DNA of 5,453 bases, taken from Bacteroidota bacterium (GTDB lineage: Bacteria > Bacteroidota > Bacteroidia > NS11-12g > UBA955). The position numbers and the translations under genes are program-made. The notes under the pieces were generated by a model. It was given only the letters and a program-made list of their open reading frames with translations, did not search any database and was not told the origin of the DNA. This document shows positions 1 through 5,453 of the stretch, piece by piece (positions within the stretch are counted from its first letter, which is position 1; every line of letters starts with the position of its first letter). The DNA lies in assembly GCA_947460045.1 (NCBI GenBank), contig CANHGC010000132.1, positions 1 to 5,453 on the forward strand. The letters are read 5' to 3'.

Positions 1-2
1 AA

Positions 3-53
3 CTCATTTCAGTTATAATCGTCATCTATAACGGAGGGAATTTAGGTAACTAA
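3..53 (+). CDS. Possible 3' end of an unidentified upstream gene (partial)
   Basis: The third plus-strand frame is open from the window edge to a TAA at 51-53, giving about 16 residues (ISVIIVIYNGG in the middle). A strong terminator starts 8 bases after this stop, which is how a gene end usually looks. The other two plus frames stop at 16-18 and 29-31, so any of the three could be the true end. The peptide resembles the first beta strand of family 2 glycosyltransferases, but that motif belongs at the N-terminus, so this is either a coincidence or a broken remnant. No function can be assigned from so few residues. Confidence 0.2.
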   Translation, partial: LISVIIVIYNGGNLGN

Positions 54-61
54 AAATGACG

Positions 62-94
62 GGTAGGGCGGCCGCAGGTCGCCCTACCTTTTTT
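62..94 (+). terminator. Intrinsic terminator of the upstream transcription unit
   Basis: GGTAGGGCG (62-70) pairs perfectly with CGCCCTACC (80-88), a 9-bp GC-rich stem closing a 9-base loop, followed directly by six T (89-94). This is a textbook rho-independent terminator on the plus strand. Read on the other strand, the nearest T run is several bases past the stem, so it is judged one-directional. It separates whatever lies to the left from the yebC promoter, whose -33 element begins two bases after the T run. Confidence 0.85.
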
Positions 95-95
95 C

Positions 96-127
96 TTGGC
101 GACGTCCACGGAGGTTTTGTATCTTTG
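96..127 (+). promoter_or_regulatory. Bacteroidota-type promoter of yebC
   Basis: TATCTTTG at 120-127 matches the Bacteroidota -7 consensus TAnnTTTG exactly. TTG at 96-98 sits 21 bases upstream, in the spacing expected for the -33 element. Transcription would start a few bases after 127, around 131-134 by family convention, which leaves only about 2-5 bases before the ATG at 136. A GGAGG at 110-114 lies 21 bases before the ATG and upstream of the inferred transcription start, so it is unlikely to act as a ribosome binding site. Confidence 0.7.
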
Positions 128-135
128 CAAAACTT

Positions 136-855
136 ATGGGAAGGATTTTTGAAAAACGCAAGCACACCATGTTTGCTCGGTTCGATAGAATGGCCAAGCA
201 GTTTACACGTATCGGTAAAGAAATTGCCATCGCCGTAAAACAAAGCGGGCCAAATCCAGAAAATAACCCCAAATTAAGAACAGTCATGCAGAATGCAAAG
301 GCTGTGAATATGCCCAAAGATCGGGTAGATGCTGCGATCAAAAGGGCCAGTTCGAAAGGGGATTCAGCGGACTATGAAGAAGTTCGTTTCGAAGGCTATG
401 CGCCACATGGAGTAGGTGTTTTGGTGGAAACCGCCACAGACAACAATACGCGTACTGTAGCGAACGTGAGAATGCATTTTAACAAAGGTGGGGGAGCGAT
501 GGGGAAAACGGGGTCCTTGGATTTCATATTCACAAGAAAAGGGGTATTGAAAATCCAAAAAGAGCAAATGGGTAACCGTGATTTGGAAGAATTCGAATTT
601 GAACTGATCGATTTTGGTTTGGATGAAGTGGCTTTCGATGATGAAATGGTATACGTGTATTGCGATTTTACCGCGTTTGGTCAAATGCAAAAAGCCTTGG
701 AAGATTTGGGATTGGAAGTGCACACAGCCGAATTGCAATATGTTCCGAATACCTATGTGGATTTAACCGAAGAACAAGCGAAAGAGGTGTTGGATTTGGT
801 GGATCGTTTAGAGGGCGATGATGACGTACAAAACGTATATCACAATTTGCGTTAA
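136..855 (+). CDS. yebC: YebC/PmpR/TACO1-family protein
   Basis: This is a 239-residue YebC/PmpR-family protein, the usual full length. Visible family signatures are the N-terminal MGR-FE-RK segment, FTRIGKEI (23-30), the AKAVNMPKD block (54-62), [11 protein letters not shown] (89-99), [12 protein letters not shown] (101-112), the glycine-rich [13 protein letters not shown] stretch (118-130), and the C-terminal [11 protein letters not shown] (228-238). The family is annotated as a DNA-binding transcriptional regulator, for example PmpR. More recent work on bacterial homologues and mitochondrial TACO1 supports a cytoplasmic role in translation, helping ribosomes through difficult proline-rich stretches. 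Which role applies here cannot be read from the sequence. The start at 136 is chosen because Bacteroidota homologues begin with the same MGR-FE-RK pattern; internal Met12 (169) and Met19 (190) would remove it. The gene stands alone, with its own promoter and a terminator about 50 bases after the stop. The name is confident, the molecular role less so. Confidence 0.95.
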   Translation: MGRIFEKRKHTMFARFDRMAKQFTRIGKEIAIAVKQSGPNPENNPKLRTVMQNAKAVNMPKDRVDAAIKRASSKGDSADYEEVRFEGYAPHGVGVLVETATDNNTRTVANVRMHFNKGGGAMGKTGSLDFIFTRKGVLKIQKEQMGNRDLEEFEFELIDFGLDEVAFDDEMVYVYCDFTAFGQMQKALEDLGLEVHTAELQYVPNTYVDLTEEQAKEVLDLVDRLEGDDDVQNVYHNLR

Positions 856-904
856 TGTTTGATGGGTAGGCCTAGGGTCGATACGCCTCGTTAGACTGGT
901 TTAT

Positions 905-943
905 AAACAAAAAGAGGGCGGAAATTCCGCCCTCTTTTTGTTT
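905..943. terminator. Bidirectional intrinsic terminator between convergent genes
   Basis: A perfect 19-bp inverted repeat spans 905-943 around A924. Its GC-rich core, GAGGGCGG (914-921) with CCGCCCTC (927-934), is flanked by an A5 run on the left (909-913) and a T5 run on the right (935-939). Each strand therefore shows a GC stem followed by a U tract. It lies 49 bases after the yebC stop and 13 bases beyond the stop of the minus-strand gene at 957, so it can end both convergent transcripts. The 49 bases between yebC and the repeat hold nothing else recognisable. Confidence 0.92.
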
Positions 944-956
944 TAGACTATGGATG

Positions 957-2129
957 TTATTTGGGGCAGGTTTGACATTCAATCACTTTTGTATCGAAAA
1001 CGGCCTTCAATGGGATGTTGATTTCGGGGTTTGTGGGGTCGTTGCTCACGATCCAGATGCCATAGTTGGCATTGCCCTTTTTCAGTACTGTTTCAAAAAA
1101 GATCTTCACCGTTTCAGATTGACCGGGCGCAATGATCATTTTGGCATTGGGTGCTGTGTTCGATTTTTTGCGATTGAATTTAAGAGAAATGCACCCGCAA
1201 TCGCCCGATAACTCGTGTATAATGAGATCTGATTTTCCGGTGTTGGTGAGTGTGAATTCGCTGGTTAATATGTCACCAGCCACCTGTTTGCCAAAGTCGA
1301 TGCTGGTTTTACTCGCGCTCAACTTGGCTTGTTTGGCCAGCATTTTTGGGGAGTATTTGGGAAAAAACTGTTTGCGACTGTAATTCACGTACATCGCATT
1401 GTACAAAGCCGCGGGATTGTCTGTGGTGAATGGCAACTCGATGGTTGAGAATCCGTAGTGATTGATTTTTGAGCCATCGATAACCACGGTGAATTTGCCG
1501 GTTTCATTGGGTTCTAAGGTAGTTGGATAGGCCGTTATCTTTATGTAGTTGGGAATGCTCACCGCATCGATGGGATTGAAATTTGCGGTGTAAGGCGTTT
1601 GGTTGGTGATGCGGATGGTTTGCGAATCGATTTGATTATCGAACAAAGGATTGAAGGTAATGGAGGGAGCACTGAAAGCCATTTGTCCCATGTCGGGGAT
1701 GGGAGCTGCATTCGGGTCGATTTCCTCTTTGAGTACTTCTCCTTCAATATCTAGGTGTACCAACGGCGCGGTAACGGCATTTGAGTATACACTGATGGAC
1801 TTTTTGAAATCTCCAATGCGGTTGGTTGTTTCGTATCGGGCTTCGATGAATCCTTTGCCGCCTGGGGGGATTGAGTCGCGGGTCCAATCTGGGGTAGTGC
1901 ATCCACAGGAGGTATGTACTTGTTGGATAAACAGTGTTTTGTTCCCGGTGTTGGTAAAGGGGTATCTATGCGATGCGAATTTTATGGATTCAGCAATTTT
2001 GCCAAAATTGTAAATGGTGTGGTCAAAAACGATTTCAGGACCTTTGGGTTTGGGGGTGGCAGTTTGTGCTTGGGCATTTGTAGAAATGAGTGATGCCATG
2101 ACAAAACTGAGAAGAAAACGTAGTTGCAT
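957..2129 (-). CDS. Secreted multi-domain DUF1573 (Ig-like) protein
   Basis: This is a 390-residue protein with a predicted Sec signal peptide (about 1-21: Arg4, hydrophobic core FLLSFVMASLI, AQA cleavage site), so it is exported. No lipobox cysteine is present. Residues about 32-131 form a DUF1573 domain, with DFG-like NFGKI (41-45), FTNTGN (58-63), the hallmark TSCGCT (73-78) and an IPPGG turn (87-91). Residues about 270-378 are a second copy: IDFGKQVAGD (277-286), LTNTGKSDL (294-302), GDCGC (309-313), IAPGQ (333-337) and VSNDP (361-365). The segment between (about 155-255) looks like a divergent Ig-like beta domain without cysteines. All six cysteines lie in three close pairs: 75/77, 311/313 and 385/388, the last in a CxxC tail. 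DUF1573 proteins are common in Bacteroidota, but the function of the family is not established; an envelope or extracellular binding or structural role is only inference. The gene is monocistronic here, convergent with yebC and divergent from the ribosomal operon. Confidence 0.9.
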   Translation of the reverse strand: MQLRFLLSFVMASLISTNAQAQTATPKPKGPEIVFDHTIYNFGKIAESIKFASHRYPFTNTGNKTLFIQQVHTSCGCTTPDWTRDSIPPGGKGFIEARYETTNRIGDFKKSISVYSNAVTAPLVHLDIEGEVLKEEIDPNAAPIPDMGQMAFSAPSITFNPLFDNQIDSQTIRITNQTPYTANFNPIDAVSIPNYIKITAYPTTLEPNETGKFTVVIDGSKINHYGFSTIELPFTTDNPAALYNAMYVNYSRKQFFPKYSPKMLAKQAKLSASKTSIDFGKQVAGDILTSEFTLTNTGKSDLIIHELSGDCGCISLKFNRKKSNTAPNAKMIIAPGQSETVKIFFETVLKKGNANYGIWIVSNDPTNPEINIPLKAVFDTKVIECQTCPK

Positions 2130-2157
2130 ATGAGTTGTTGATTTGGGTGAAAGATGT

Positions 2158-2165
2158 CAAAAATA
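2158..2165 (-). promoter_or_regulatory. Candidate -7 box for the DUF1573 gene
   Basis: On the minus strand this reads TATTTTTG, an exact match to the Bacteroidota TAnnTTTG -7 box. It lies 28 bases upstream of the ATG (2129), which would give a leader of roughly 20-25 bases with no Shine-Dalgarno sequence. No TTG is seen at the expected -33 position; the nearest upstream one (2197-2199) is 31 bases away, too far. Since the region is AT-rich, a chance match is possible. Confidence 0.45.
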
Positions 2166-2318
2166 GTACCAAAATGGTAGACGGAGAAAAAAATATCAAA
2201 GTTGCCTAGAAAAGGTGAAGTTCTAGCGTTTGTTGGCTTTGCGGGCTTGATTTTTGCGGGAAATGGGCAGATATTTGGGTTTCTTTTGAAAACACTGCCA
2301 TATTTTTTTCATATGGTA

Positions 2319-2349
2319 TTGATTTTGACAAAAAATAGGCGTAATTTTG
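2319..2349 (+). promoter_or_regulatory. Promoter of the rpsL-rpsG-fusA-rpsJ operon
   Basis: TAATTTTG at 2342-2349 matches the TAnnTTTG -7 consensus, and TTG at 2319-2321 lies 20 bases upstream as a -33 element. A second TTG at 2325-2327 is only 14 bases away, a worse fit. The inferred start near 2353-2356 gives a leader of about 14-17 bases before the rpsL ATG at 2370. That leader carries no Shine-Dalgarno match and ends in an A-rich stretch (GGGAAAAAT), typical of this phylum. Confidence 0.65.
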
Positions 2350-2369
2350 CCGTCCTTTTTGGGAAAAAT

Positions 2370-2750
2370 ATGCCAACAATTCAACAGCTAATTAGAAAGG
2401 GACGGCAGGAAACTGTTTGGAAGAGCAAGTCGCCTGCGCTTGATTCTTGTCCACAGCGCAGAGGTGTTTGTACCCGCGTATACACAACTACACCAAAGAA
2501 GCCTAACTCGGCTCTTCGTAAAGTAGCGCGTGTGCGTTTGTCGAACGGAAAAGAAGTGAACGCCTACATTCCAGGTGAAGGCCACAACTTGCAAGAACAC
2601 AGTATCGTATTGGTACGTGGCGGCAGGGTGAAGGATTTGCCGGGTGTACGTTATCACATTGTACGTGGTGCTTTAGACACTGCGGGAGTAGAAGGACGTA
2701 ACCAGCGCAGAAGTAAGTACGGTACGAAGAAACCAAAGGCCAAGAAATAA
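2370..2750 (+). CDS. rpsL: 30S ribosomal protein S12
   Basis: This 126-residue protein is S12, close to the 124 residues of the E. coli protein. It sits at the decoding centre of the small subunit and contributes to accuracy and translocation. It carries [25 protein letters not shown] (27-51), [10 protein letters not shown] (69-78) and [18 protein letters not shown] (83-100). Lys43 and Lys88, the classic streptomycin-resistance positions, are both wild type, and Asp89, the methylthiolation site in many bacteria, is present. The start at 2370 is chosen because the N-terminus [12 protein letters not shown] is the family's own. The frame stays open upstream, to a TTG at 2202 and an ATG at 2313, but those starts would add residues absent from S12 and lie before the inferred transcription start. 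It is the first gene of the operon. The stop is a tandem TAA TAA, and rpsG follows after 15 bases. Confidence 0.98.
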   Translation: MPTIQQLIRKGRQETVWKSKSPALDSCPQRRGVCTRVYTTTPKKPNSALRKVARVRLSNGKEVNAYIPGEGHNLQEHSIVLVRGGRVKDLPGVRYHIVRGALDTAGVEGRNQRRSKYGTKKPKAKK

Positions 2751-2765
2751 TAAGATTAAAAAGTC

Positions 2766-3236
2766 ATGAGAAAATCGCGCGCTAAAAAACGCATATTATT
2801 GCCCGATCCCAAGTTTAACGACACAGTGGTAACACGTTTCGTGAACGGGATGATGTATGATGGTAAGAAGTCATTGGCCTTTAACATATTCTACAATGCG
2901 TTGGATATCGTTGAAGCCAAGGTTACCGAGGAAGCAGGAATCGAAACCTTCCGCAAAGCGTTGAACAACGTAATGCCAACGGTTGAGGTGAAGGCCCGTC
3001 GTGTAGGTGGATCAACTTTCCAAATCCCAACTGAAGTTCAACCACGTCGCCGTATGGCCGTTGGTATGAAGTGGATGATTGGTTATGCCCGCAAACGCAA
3101 TGAAAAATCAATGGCTGAGAAATTGGCTGGTGAGATTTTGGCCGCTGCGCGCAACGAAGGTTCTGCCGTAAAGAAAAAAGAAGATACACACAAAATGGCT
3201 GAAGCCAACAAAGCTTTCGCACACTTTAGGGTTTAA
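2766..3236 (+). CDS. rpsG: 30S ribosomal protein S7
   Basis: This 156-residue protein is S7, a primary binder of the 3' major domain of 16S rRNA that nucleates assembly of the 30S head and lines the E site. Recognisable blocks are the basic N-terminus [18 protein letters not shown] (11-19), [12 protein letters not shown] (25-36), the [21 protein letters not shown] hairpin region (71-91), [11 protein letters not shown] (94-104), and the C-terminal [22 protein letters not shown]. Length and motifs are normal, with no sign of damage. It is the second gene of the operon, 15 bases after rpsL and 18 bases before fusA, so it is very likely co-transcribed with both. There is no Shine-Dalgarno sequence; the spacer before its ATG is A-rich. 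It again ends in tandem TAA TAA. S7 represses its own operon in E. coli, but no such site can be recognised here. Confidence 0.98.
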   Translation: MRKSRAKKRILLPDPKFNDTVVTRFVNGMMYDGKKSLAFNIFYNALDIVEAKVTEEAGIETFRKALNNVMPTVEVKARRVGGSTFQIPTEVQPRRRMAVGMKWMIGYARKRNEKSMAEKLAGEILAAARNEGSAVKKKEDTHKMAEANKAFAHFRV

Positions 3237-3254
3237 TAAGATTTAAAAAAGAGT

Positions 3255-5357
3255 ATGTCACGCGATTTATCGTTAACAAGAAACATTGGTATTGCTGCCC
3301 ACATTGATGCGGGTAAAACAACCACAACAGAGCGTATCCTTTACTATGCTGGTGTGAATCACAAAATTGGTGAGGTACACGATGGTGCGGCTACCATGGA
3401 CTGGATGGCGCAGGAGCAAGAGCGCGGTATTACTATTACCTCTGCTGCTACAACCGTTTTCTGGAAATATTTGGGCAACAACTACCACATCAACATCATT
3501 GATACACCAGGTCACGTAGATTTTACCGTAGAGGTGAATCGTTCTTTGCGTGTATTGGATGGTTTGGTGTTCTTGTTTAGTTCAGTAGATGGTGTAGAGC
3601 CACAATCTGAAACCAACTGGCGTTTGGCAAACAACTACAACGTAGCACGTATTGGATTCGTTAACAAAATGGATCGTGCGGGTGCAGACTTTTTGAACGT
3701 TGTAACTCAAGTAAAAACTATGTTGGGTAGCAATGCAATTCCATTGCAGTTGCCCATCGGTGCCGAAGACAATTTCAAAGGAGTTGTTGATTTGATCAAC
3801 TTCCGCGGAATGATTTGGAATGATAAAGATCAAGGTATGACTTACGAAACCATCGATATCCCTGCGGATATGGTTGAGGAAGCTACCATGTGGAGAGAGA
3901 AGTTGTTGGAAGCAGTATCTGAATATGATGATACGTTGATGGAGAAATTCTTCGAAGACCCAACTTCAATCACAGAAAGAGAAATATTGAATGCATTGCG
4001 TCCTGCAGTTATCGACATGAAAATTGTTCCGATGATGTGTGGATCTGCATTTAAGAATAAGGGTGTACAAACCATGTTAGACATGGTGATGGAATTGATG
4101 CCATCTCCTATCGACAAAGGTGGTGCGATTGGAACTAACCCAGACACAGGTGCTGAGTTGATCCGTAAGCCTGATTATAAAGAGCCTTTTGCCGCATTGG
4201 CATTTAAGATTGCAACAGATCCTTATGTTGGTCGTTTGTGCTTCTTGCGTGCTTATTCGGGTAAATTGGATGCTGGTTCTTATGTGTTGAACATGCGTAC
4301 CGGTAACAAAGAACGTATTTCACGTATCTTCCAAATGCACGCCAACAAACAAAACCCAATCGATTATTTGGGAGCTGGTGACATCGGTGCTGCTGTTGGA
4401 TTTAAAGATATCAAAACCGGTGATACTTTGGTGGCCGAAGGACATCCAATCGTATTGGAGTCAATGGTATTCCCAGAGCCTGTAATTGGTTTGGCTATTG
4501 AGCCTAAAACACAAGCAGATTCAGATAAATTGGGTAATGCTTTGGCTAAATTGGCAGAAGAGGATCCTACATTCCGTGTTCATTCAGATCAAGAGTCTGG
4601 TCAAACCATCATCAGTGGTATGGGTGAATTGCACTTGGAAATCATCTTGGATCGTTTGAAGCGTGAATTTAAAGTGGATTGTAACCAAGGTGCTCCACAG
4701 GTAACATACAAAGAAGCAATTACTTCAGATTACACACACCGTGAAACATACAAGAAACAAACTGGTGGTCGTGGTAAATTTGCGGATATCCAATTCACTA
4801 TTGGTCCAGCCGACGATTCTTTCGTAGGTGAAGGTCTTCAGTGGGTGAATGATGTAGTGGGTGGTTCTATCCCCCGTGAATTCATTCCTTCAGTGGAAAA
4901 AGGCTTCAGAGCTGCCATGTCGAATGGTGTGTTGGCAGGCTACGCAATTGATCGCATGAAGGTGCGTTTGTTTGATGGTAGCTTCCACGCGGTGGATTCA
5001 GATTCATTGTCGTTTGAAGTAGCTGCAAGAAGCGGTTTCCGTGAGGCTGCCCGTCGTTGTAACCCAGTTTTGTTGGAGCCTATCATGAAGTTGGAAGTGG
5101 TAACCCCACACGAAAACAGTGGTGATGTAATGGGTGATTTGAACCGTCGTCGTGGCCAATTAGAAGGTATCGACGAGCGTGCAGGTGCTCAGATTGTAAA
5201 AGCAAAAGTGCCATTGAGTGAGATGTTTGGATATGTAACTACATTGAGAACTATCACTTCTGGACGTGCAACTTCTACCATGGAATTCAGTCATTTCGCT
5301 GAAACTCCAAAGAACATTGCAGACGAAGTATTGAAAAAAGCTAACGCTACGAGTTAA
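3255..5357 (+). CDS. fusA: Translation elongation factor G (EF-G)
   Basis: This 700-residue protein is EF-G, the cytoplasmic GTPase that moves tRNAs and mRNA through the ribosome after peptide bond formation and helps recycle ribosomes. The G motifs are all intact: AHIDAGKT (15-22), switch I RGIT (57-60), DTPGH (83-87) with the catalytic His87, NKMD (137-140) and GSAF (263-266). Domain II follows (about 310-400), then domain III with [10 protein letters not shown] (454-463). Domain IV (about 480-600) includes GGRGKFA (504-510) and the tip HAVDSD (578-583). Domain V ends with [23 protein letters not shown] (659-681). The complete GTPase centre and its place in the str operon argue for the housekeeping EF-G rather than the GTPase-independent EF-G2 described in Bacteroides. 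It lies 18 bases after rpsG and 11 bases before rpsJ and also ends in tandem TAA TAA. Confidence 0.98.
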   Translation: MSRDLSLTRNIGIAAHIDAGKTTTTERILYYAGVNHKIGEVHDGAATMDWMAQEQERGITITSAATTVFWKYLGNNYHINIIDTPGHVDFTVEVNRSLRVLDGLVFLFSSVDGVEPQSETNWRLANNYNVARIGFVNKMDRAGADFLNVVTQVKTMLGSNAIPLQLPIGAEDNFKGVVDLINFRGMIWNDKDQGMTYETIDIPADMVEEATMWREKLLEAVSEYDDTLMEKFFEDPTSITEREILNALRPAVIDMKIVPMMCGSAFKNKGVQTMLDMVMELMPSPIDKGGAIGTNPDTGAELIRKPDYKEPFAALAFKIATDPYVGRLCFLRAYSGKLDAGSYVLNMRTGNKERISRIFQMHANKQNPIDYLGAGDIGAAVGFKDIKTGDTLVAEGHPIVLESMVFPEPVIGLAIEPKTQADSDKLGNALAKLAEEDPTFRVHSDQESGQTIISGMGELHLEIILDRLKREFKVDCNQGAPQVTYKEAITSDYTHRETYKKQTGGRGKFADIQFTIGPADDSFVGEGLQWVNDVVGGSIPREFIPSVEKGFRAAMSNGVLAGYAIDRMKVRLFDGSFHAVDSDSLSFEVAARSGFREAARRCNPVLLEPIMKLEVVTPHENSGDVMGDLNRRRGQLEGIDERAGAQIVKAKVPLSEMFGYVTTLRTITSGRATSTMEFSHFAETPKNIADEVLKKANATS

Positions 5358-5368
5358 TAAATTACAAA

Positions 5369-5453
5369 ATGGTAAGTCAAAAAATCAGAATTAAGCTCAA
5401 GTCTTTCGACCACAACCTTATCGACAAATCTGCCGAGAAGATTGTGAAGGCCG
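5369..5453 (+). CDS. rpsJ: 30S ribosomal protein S10 (5' part, cut by window edge)
   Basis: The ATG at 5369 opens a frame of 28 codons that runs off the window. The peptide begins [20 protein letters not shown] and continues SAEKIVKA, the characteristic N-terminus of S10, which is about 100 residues long in full. S10 is a component of the 30S head and, as NusE, also takes part in transcription antitermination with NusB. The start lies 11 bases after the fusA stop, with no Shine-Dalgarno sequence but an A-rich spacer, so it is very likely part of the same operon. Direct fusA-rpsJ adjacency with no tuf gene between joins the str and S10 gene clusters, as is usual in Bacteroidota. Ribosomal protein genes such as rplC would be expected next. 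Confidence 0.95.
   Translation, partial: MVSQKIRIKLKSFDHNLIDKSAEKIVKA

Larger units (their letters stand above)
2130..2369. other. Divergent intergenic region
   Basis: This is a 240-base gap between the divergently transcribed DUF1573 gene and rpsL. It contains a single TAnnTTTG match on each strand (2158-2165 minus, 2342-2349 plus), a small dyad at 2298-2316, and two direct copies of TTTGCGGG (2238-2245 and 2253-2260). The plus strand happens to be open in the rpsL frame from 2202, but the predicted hydrophobic peptide is not recognisable. No RNA gene or riboswitch structure was seen. Confidence 0.6.

Noticed and set aside
68..75. GCGGCCGC (NotI site) that could suggest cloning-vector sequence
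   Set aside because: It lies in the stem and loop of a natural-looking terminator, with native-looking sequence on both sides; an eight-base palindrome there needs no special explanation.
56..238. 60-codon plus-strand frame starting [10 protein letters not shown]
   Set aside because: It runs through the terminator hairpin and into yebC in another frame; there is no family resemblance.
364..738. 124-codon minus-strand frame inside yebC
   Set aside because: It is antisense to a well-conserved gene, with no recognisable domain and no promoter-like site.
856..904. Short palindromic stretch TAGGCCTA after yebC as a possible regulatory or attachment site
   Set aside because: It is only eight bases, with no partner copy in the window and no mobile element nearby.
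1651..2013. 120-codon plus-strand frame opposite the DUF1573 gene
   Set aside because: It is a shadow of the minus-strand gene, which has a signal peptide and clear domain motifs; the plus-strand translation has neither.
2202..2369. In-frame 56-codon extension upstream of rpsL with alternative starts TTG 2202 and ATG 2313
   Set aside because: S12 proteins begin with the MPTIQQL-type sequence seen at 2370, the extension matches nothing known, and the promoter boxes lie within it.
2370..5453. Possible streptomycin or fusidic acid resistance alleles in rpsL or fusA
   Set aside because: S12 Lys43 and Lys88 are wild type, and EF-G shows ordinary conserved motifs; no resistance substitution can be claimed.
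1..5453. Mobile elements, CRISPR arrays, tRNA or rRNA genes
   Set aside because: No transposase, recombinase, regularly spaced repeats, tRNA cloverleaf or rRNA sequence was seen on either strand.

Overview
The window looks like chromosomal housekeeping DNA from a member of the Bacteroidota. Three things point there. The promoter-like sites match the TAnnTTTG -7 box of that phylum. No gene has a convincing Shine-Dalgarno sequence. The str-type ribosomal operon runs rpsL-rpsG-fusA and then goes directly into rpsJ with no tuf between. The MGR-FE-RK N-terminus of the YebC protein and the multi-domain DUF1573 secreted protein also fit. The sequence does not support a genus-level call.

Layout. Bases 1-53 may hold the last codons of an unseen upstream plus-strand gene, followed by a strong intrinsic terminator (62-94). 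A compact promoter (96-127) then drives a yebC-family gene (136-855), apparently with almost no 5' leader. A 19-bp perfect inverted repeat (905-943) forms a terminator shared by yebC and the convergent minus-strand gene at 957-2129. That gene encodes a secreted protein of three Ig-like/DUF1573-type domains. A 240-base divergent intergenic region (2130-2369) holds one -7 box per strand and a small dyad just upstream of the plus-strand promoter. From 2370 to the window edge runs the start of a large ribosomal protein operon: rpsL (S12), rpsG (S7), fusA (EF-G) and the first 28 codons of rpsJ (S10).

How the genes work together. S12, S7, EF-G and S10 are all translation machinery: S12 at the decoding centre, S7 and S10 in the head of the small subunit, and EF-G as the translocase. 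YebC-family proteins are also linked to translation in recent work, but here yebC has its own promoter and terminator and is not part of the operon. The secreted DUF1573 protein is unrelated to translation and simply lies between the two units.

No undescribed biological system was found. Every long reading frame has a familiar identity and all coding genes appear intact. The points worth a second look are small: the near-leaderless yebC transcript, the three cysteine pairs of the DUF1573 protein, tandem UAA stops repeated through the str operon, a dyad next to the rpsL promoter, and a short glycosyltransferase-like peptide at the left edge.
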